A stretch of 6,856 bases of DNA from Acidobacteriota bacterium. Lineage in GTDB: Bacteria > Acidobacteriota > Blastocatellia > Pyrinomonadales > Pyrinomonadaceae. Position numbers and translations under genes: made by a program. Each line of letters starts with the position of its first letter. Within the stretch, counting starts at the first letter, position 1. The notes beneath the pieces are model-generated. The model saw only the letters and a program-made list of their open reading frames with translations. It did no database searches and was not told the DNA's origin. This document shows positions 5,293 to 6,856 of this stretch, one piece after another. The stretch is from contig JAHEEZ010000196.1 of the NCBI GenBank assembly GCA_024640445.1, forward strand, positions 1 to 6,856, in the 5' to 3' direction.

Positions 5293-5315
5293 TGCCTTCA
5301 GTCGGGGAATAATCA

Positions 5316-5834
5316 ATGCGCTCATTCATCATTCTGGCTCTCATCCTGGTCTTTTCTGCGTTCACATACGCCCAGCAAAATTCGGGACAGGCCGCTCAAA
5401 ACTTTGTAGAAACCACGATAACCGGTGAGAATATCGAACTTGACCAGCTCAAAGGCAAGGTCGTGGTTTTGACGTTTTGGTCAACGCGCTGTGAGATATG
5501 CGCGGCTGAGATCCCCGGATTGAACAAGCTTGTCGACAAGTACGATCCCAATGATGTGGTTTTCGTAGGCCTCGCATGGCAGGACAAGGCAAAGCTTGAA
5601 GAGTTCTTCAAGAAGAAGCCATTCAAGTTCAAGATCGTACCGCAAAGTCTGGGCGTCCTTTTGAAGTACGCCGACCGTGATTCGCAGGGTCGATTGAATA
5701 TGGGATTCCCTTCGCATTTCGTCGTGAGCCAGGACGGGATGGTGGTCCTGAAGGACAGCGGATTCGACAAAACCAACAAGATTGATTCGACGATCTCGAG
5801 ATTGCTCTCGAGTAACGTTGCTAAACTAGACTAG
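5316..5834 (+). CDS. Exported TlpA/ResA-like thioredoxin-fold protein
   Basis: This 172-residue protein starts with a cleavable signal peptide (MRSFIILALILVFSAFTYAQ, cleavage probably after Ala19), so it acts outside the cytoplasmic membrane. A thioredoxin-fold (AhpC/TSA-Redoxin, TlpA-like) domain follows. The strand 'GKVVVLTFWSTRCEIC' (47-62) carries the redox pair C59-E-I-C62. 'VVFVGLAWQD' (81-90) and the cis-proline region 'GFPSHFVVSQDG' (130-141, Pro132) complete the fold. Such proteins reduce disulfides, often for cytochrome c maturation or envelope proteins. The CEIC dipeptide differs from the common CxPC, so the redox potential and partner are uncertain, and no cytochrome gene is in view. 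GGGGA (5304-5308) is a suitable ribosome site for the ATG at 5316. A strong intrinsic terminator follows at 5861-5890, making this a single-gene unit. Confidence 0.88.
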   Translation: MRSFIILALILVFSAFTYAQQNSGQAAQNFVETTITGENIELDQLKGKVVVLTFWSTRCEICAAEIPGLNKLVDKYDPNDVVFVGLAWQDKAKLEEFFKKKPFKFKIVPQSLGVLLKYADRDSQGRLNMGFPSHFVVSQDGMVVLKDSGFDKTNKIDSTISRLLSSNVAKLD

Positions 5835-5860
5835 CTTCCTTACCACCATTGGAACTTGTC

Positions 5861-5890
5861 GCCCGGGCCTCACGGCCCGGGTCTTTTTTT
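5861..5890 (+). terminator. Intrinsic (Rho-independent) terminator of the thioredoxin-like gene
   Basis: A perfect 8-bp GC stem, CCCGGGCC (5862-5869) with GGCCCGGG (5874-5881) and a TCAC loop, can be extended by a G-U pair. It is followed by TCTTTTTTT (5882-5890) on the plus strand, 27 bases after the stop codon. There is no T-run on the other strand, so it works in one direction. Confidence 0.92.
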
Positions 5891-5892
5891 AG

Positions 5893-6020
5893 TGAGGAAG
5901 GAACGCAGGCGTCTCGCCTGCAACGAGCGAAGCTCGAAGAAGCTCGCGCCTGACGGCGCATTGGGCAGGCACTAGACCTGCCCCTACGATCTTTTCTGCC
6001 TCCTGGCTTCCGTTCCCTCA
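5893..6020. repeat. Hairpin cluster, candidate palindromic or MITE-like repeat element
   Basis: Four perfect short inverted repeats are packed together: GCAGGCG/CGCCTGC (5905-5921, 3-base loop), CGAGC/GCTCG (5924-5936), GCGCC/GGCGC (5946-5959) and GGGCAGG/CCTGCCC (5963-5983, 7-base loop). The ends are roughly inverted: TGAGGAAGGAACG (5893-5905) against TGAGGGAACG read from 6020 to 6011, differing by a 3-base gap. A minus-strand open frame across it (6021-5821) has no protein-like features and crosses the terminator. The block separates the terminator from the tRNA gene. A dispersed non-autonomous repeat is inferred; copy number cannot be judged from this window. Confidence 0.5.
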
Positions 6021-6069
6021 TTTGAGTCTTCTCTCGTGGTACGCTATATTTTCAATCTGCCGCTCGTGC

Positions 6070-6155
6070 GGAGAGGTAGCATAATTGGTAATGCAGCGGT
6101 CTTGAAAACCGCCGCCCTTACGGGCTTGCAGGTTCGAGTCCTGTCCTCTCCGCCA
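6070..6155 (+). tRNA. tRNA-Ser (anticodon UGA), CCA encoded
   Basis: The cloverleaf folds fully. The acceptor is GGAGAGG (6070-6076) with CCTCTCC (6145-6151), then G73 and CCA. The D-stem is GCAT/ATGC (6079-6082/6091-6094) with loop AATTGGTA. The anticodon stem GCGGT/ACCGC surrounds loop CTTGAAA (6101-6107), giving anticodon TGA at 6103-6105, which reads UCA and other UCN serine codons. The long variable arm GCCC-TTAC-GGGC (6114-6125) makes it class II, as expected for serine. The T-arm is GCAGG-TTCGAGT-CCTGT (6128-6144). The D-arm has a 4-bp stem and a compact loop, more like a tRNA-Gly than a usual bacterial tRNA-Ser. A tRNA-Sec is excluded because the anticodon is UGA and the acceptor has 7 pairs. 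Confidence 0.95.
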
Positions 6156-6232
6156 CACGTTCATCCAACCCCAGACTTTTCCCTCTTCAGTGTAATTTTT
6201 TCGTAATCGGAGCGTCCGGTACGCCGATTCCG

Positions 6233-6260
6233 TTGATTTGCCTTGCCATTCTGTTATAAG
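6233..6260 (+). promoter_or_regulatory. Predicted extended -10 promoter of the fadR-like gene
   Basis: TTGATT (6233-6238) and TATAAG (6255-6260) are separated by 16 bases, with TG at 6252-6253 forming an extended -10. The expected transcription start is near 6267, immediately before the palindromic operator at 6271-6290, so a bound repressor would block initiation or early elongation. It is predicted by eye. The position relative to the operator strengthens it. Confidence 0.5.
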
Positions 6261-6270
6261 TTAAGTGCGA

Positions 6271-6290
6271 AATGAATGACCATTCATTCA
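6271..6290. promoter_or_regulatory. FadR-box-like palindromic operator
   Basis: TGAATGACCATTCATTCA (6273-6290) is a perfect 7-4-7 inverted repeat (TGAATGA / TCATTCA). The consensus I recall for the Bacillus subtilis FadR (YsiA) box, TGAATGAMTANTCATTCA, is matched at 17 of 18 positions. A second overlapping symmetry, AATGAATG-AC-CATTCATT, spans 6271-6288. It lies between the predicted promoter and the start of a FadR-like TetR regulator, pointing to autoregulation, probably relieved by long-chain acyl-CoA as in Bacillus. Confidence 0.8.
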
Positions 6291-6308
6291 CTTGAGGATT
6301 TTCGCCTT

Positions 6309-6856
6309 ATGGCAGTTTCAAAAAGCGCAAACCCAACGACACGGTCCTCGACGCCCGACAAGCGCGAGGCGATCCTCCGCGCCGCGATAAAGGTATTCGC
6401 CCGGAAGGGCTACTTTAGTTCGAAAGTATCGGACATCGCAGGAGCGGCAAAGATCGCTGACGGGACCGTTTACCTCTATTTCAAGAGCAAGGAAGAGATC
6501 CTTCATTCTATTTTCAACCGGATGATGGAGCAGTTTATTTCCGAAGGAAAGAAGGAACTGGAAGGGATCGAAAATGCGGACGACAAACTCCGCCGCATAG
6601 CGGGCCTGCACCTGGAGAGGCTCGGTGCCGACCGCGATCTTGCTATCGTCTTTCAGGTTCAGCTCAGAGGCTCGATCAAATTTATGCGGGAGTTTTCCGC
6701 GGCGGGCTTTTCTGAATACCTTGATCTCATCCGGCGCGCGATCTCCGAGGGCCAGGAACAAGGCCTTTTCCGAAAGGAGCTCAATCCCGTGCTTTGTTCG
6801 AAGATCCTATTCGGGGCGCTGGACGAAATGGTTACAAACTGGGTCCTTTCGAAGAA
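6309..6856 (+). CDS. fadR: FadR-like TetR/AcrR-family fatty-acid degradation regulator (3' end beyond window)
   Basis: Translation from the ATG at 6309 stays open for 182 codons to the window edge, so the gene is partial. The DNA-binding domain is at about 17-63: 'REAILRAAIKVFARKGYFSS' begins it, the helix-turn-helix is 'KVSDIAGAAKIADGTVYLYF' (39-58), and KSKEEIL follows. The ligand-binding half contains 'LAIVFQVQLRGS' (111-122) and 'ILFGALDEMVTNWVL' (166-180), close to my memory of Bacillus subtilis FadR (YsiA), a TetR repressor of beta-oxidation genes released by long-chain acyl-CoA. A B. subtilis-type FadR box sits just upstream. GAGGA at 6294-6298 is the ribosome site. About 15 residues before the domain are polar and probably disordered. 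Only the last dozen or so residues are likely missing. The TetR call is certain and the FadR role is a strong inference. Confidence 0.88.
   Translation, partial: MAVSKSANPTTRSSTPDKREAILRAAIKVFARKGYFSSKVSDIAGAAKIADGTVYLYFKSKEEILHSIFNRMMEQFISEGKKELEGIENADDKLRRIAGLHLERLGADRDLAIVFQVQLRGSIKFMREFSAAGFSEYLDLIRRAISEGQEQGLFRKELNPVLCSKILFGALDEMVTNWVLSK

Noticed and set aside
5821..6021. Minus-strand 66-residue open frame
   Set aside because: It spans the terminator and hairpin cluster, is Arg/Ser-rich from GC-rich repeats and has no ribosome site or domain.
6070..6155. Selenocysteine tRNA or allo-tRNA
   Set aside because: The anticodon is UGA (serine), not UCA; the acceptor has 7 pairs and the T-stem 5 including a G-U, and an 8/4 arrangement would need a T-T pair.
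6318..6761. Minus-strand 147-residue open frame
   Set aside because: It is antisense to the clear TetR-family gene and shows no protein-family features.

Overview
The window reads as bacterial chromosome of moderate to high GC with densely packed genes. No phage, plasmid or IS gene is present. The gene content (Tat-exported intradiol dioxygenase beside an ECF sigma factor, stand-alone recF, TlpA-like protein, FadR-type TetR regulator) and the hairpin-rich and heptamer intergenic repeats suggest an environmental Gram-negative lineage. My best guess is Acidobacteriota (Blastocatellia-like). That guess rests on general impression and not on a marker gene, so confidence is low.

Layout. Positions 1-1520 form a minus-strand operon, transcribed from about 1520 down to 1: a Tat-exported, possibly lipid-anchored intradiol ring-cleavage dioxygenase-like protein (1520-864), an ECF sigma factor overlapping its stop codon (864-271), a 194-base gap holding two oppositely oriented heptanucleotide repeat arrays (90-117 and 199-276), and the first 25 codons of a probable anti-sigma factor (76-1, cut by the window edge). 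A divergent intergenic region (1521-1620) separates it from a plus-strand block: two overlapping GNAT acetyltransferase paralogues (1621-2687), then a small HExxH integral membrane protein (2733-3266) overlapping a classical short-chain dehydrogenase (3263-4075). The SDR converges on, and overlaps by 28 bases, a minus-strand recF (5178-4048) that is not in the usual dnaN-recF-gyrB setting. Divergent from recF is a secreted TlpA-like thioredoxin-fold protein (5316-5834), ended by a textbook intrinsic terminator (5861-5890). A hairpin-rich, possibly mobile repeat (5893-6020) follows, then tRNA-Ser(UGA) (6070-6155). Last is the start of a FadR-like TetR-family regulator (6309 to the edge).

How the parts work together. 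The first operon looks like a sigma/anti-sigma pair translationally coupled to an exported enzyme, with a repeat-derived stem-loop possibly tuning sigma:anti-sigma stoichiometry. The fadR-like gene carries its own predicted operator, TGAATGACCATTCATTCA, next to an extended -10 promoter. This matches the Bacillus subtilis FadR box at 17 of 18 positions as I recall that consensus, so acyl-CoA-responsive autorepression is a reasonable inference. recF (recombinational repair), tRNA-Ser and tlpA are housekeeping or general-physiology genes. The HExxH protein plus SDR pair is the least explained unit. The most unusual non-coding signals are the inverted heptamer arrays, the hairpin cluster and the glycine-like D-arm of the serine tRNA.
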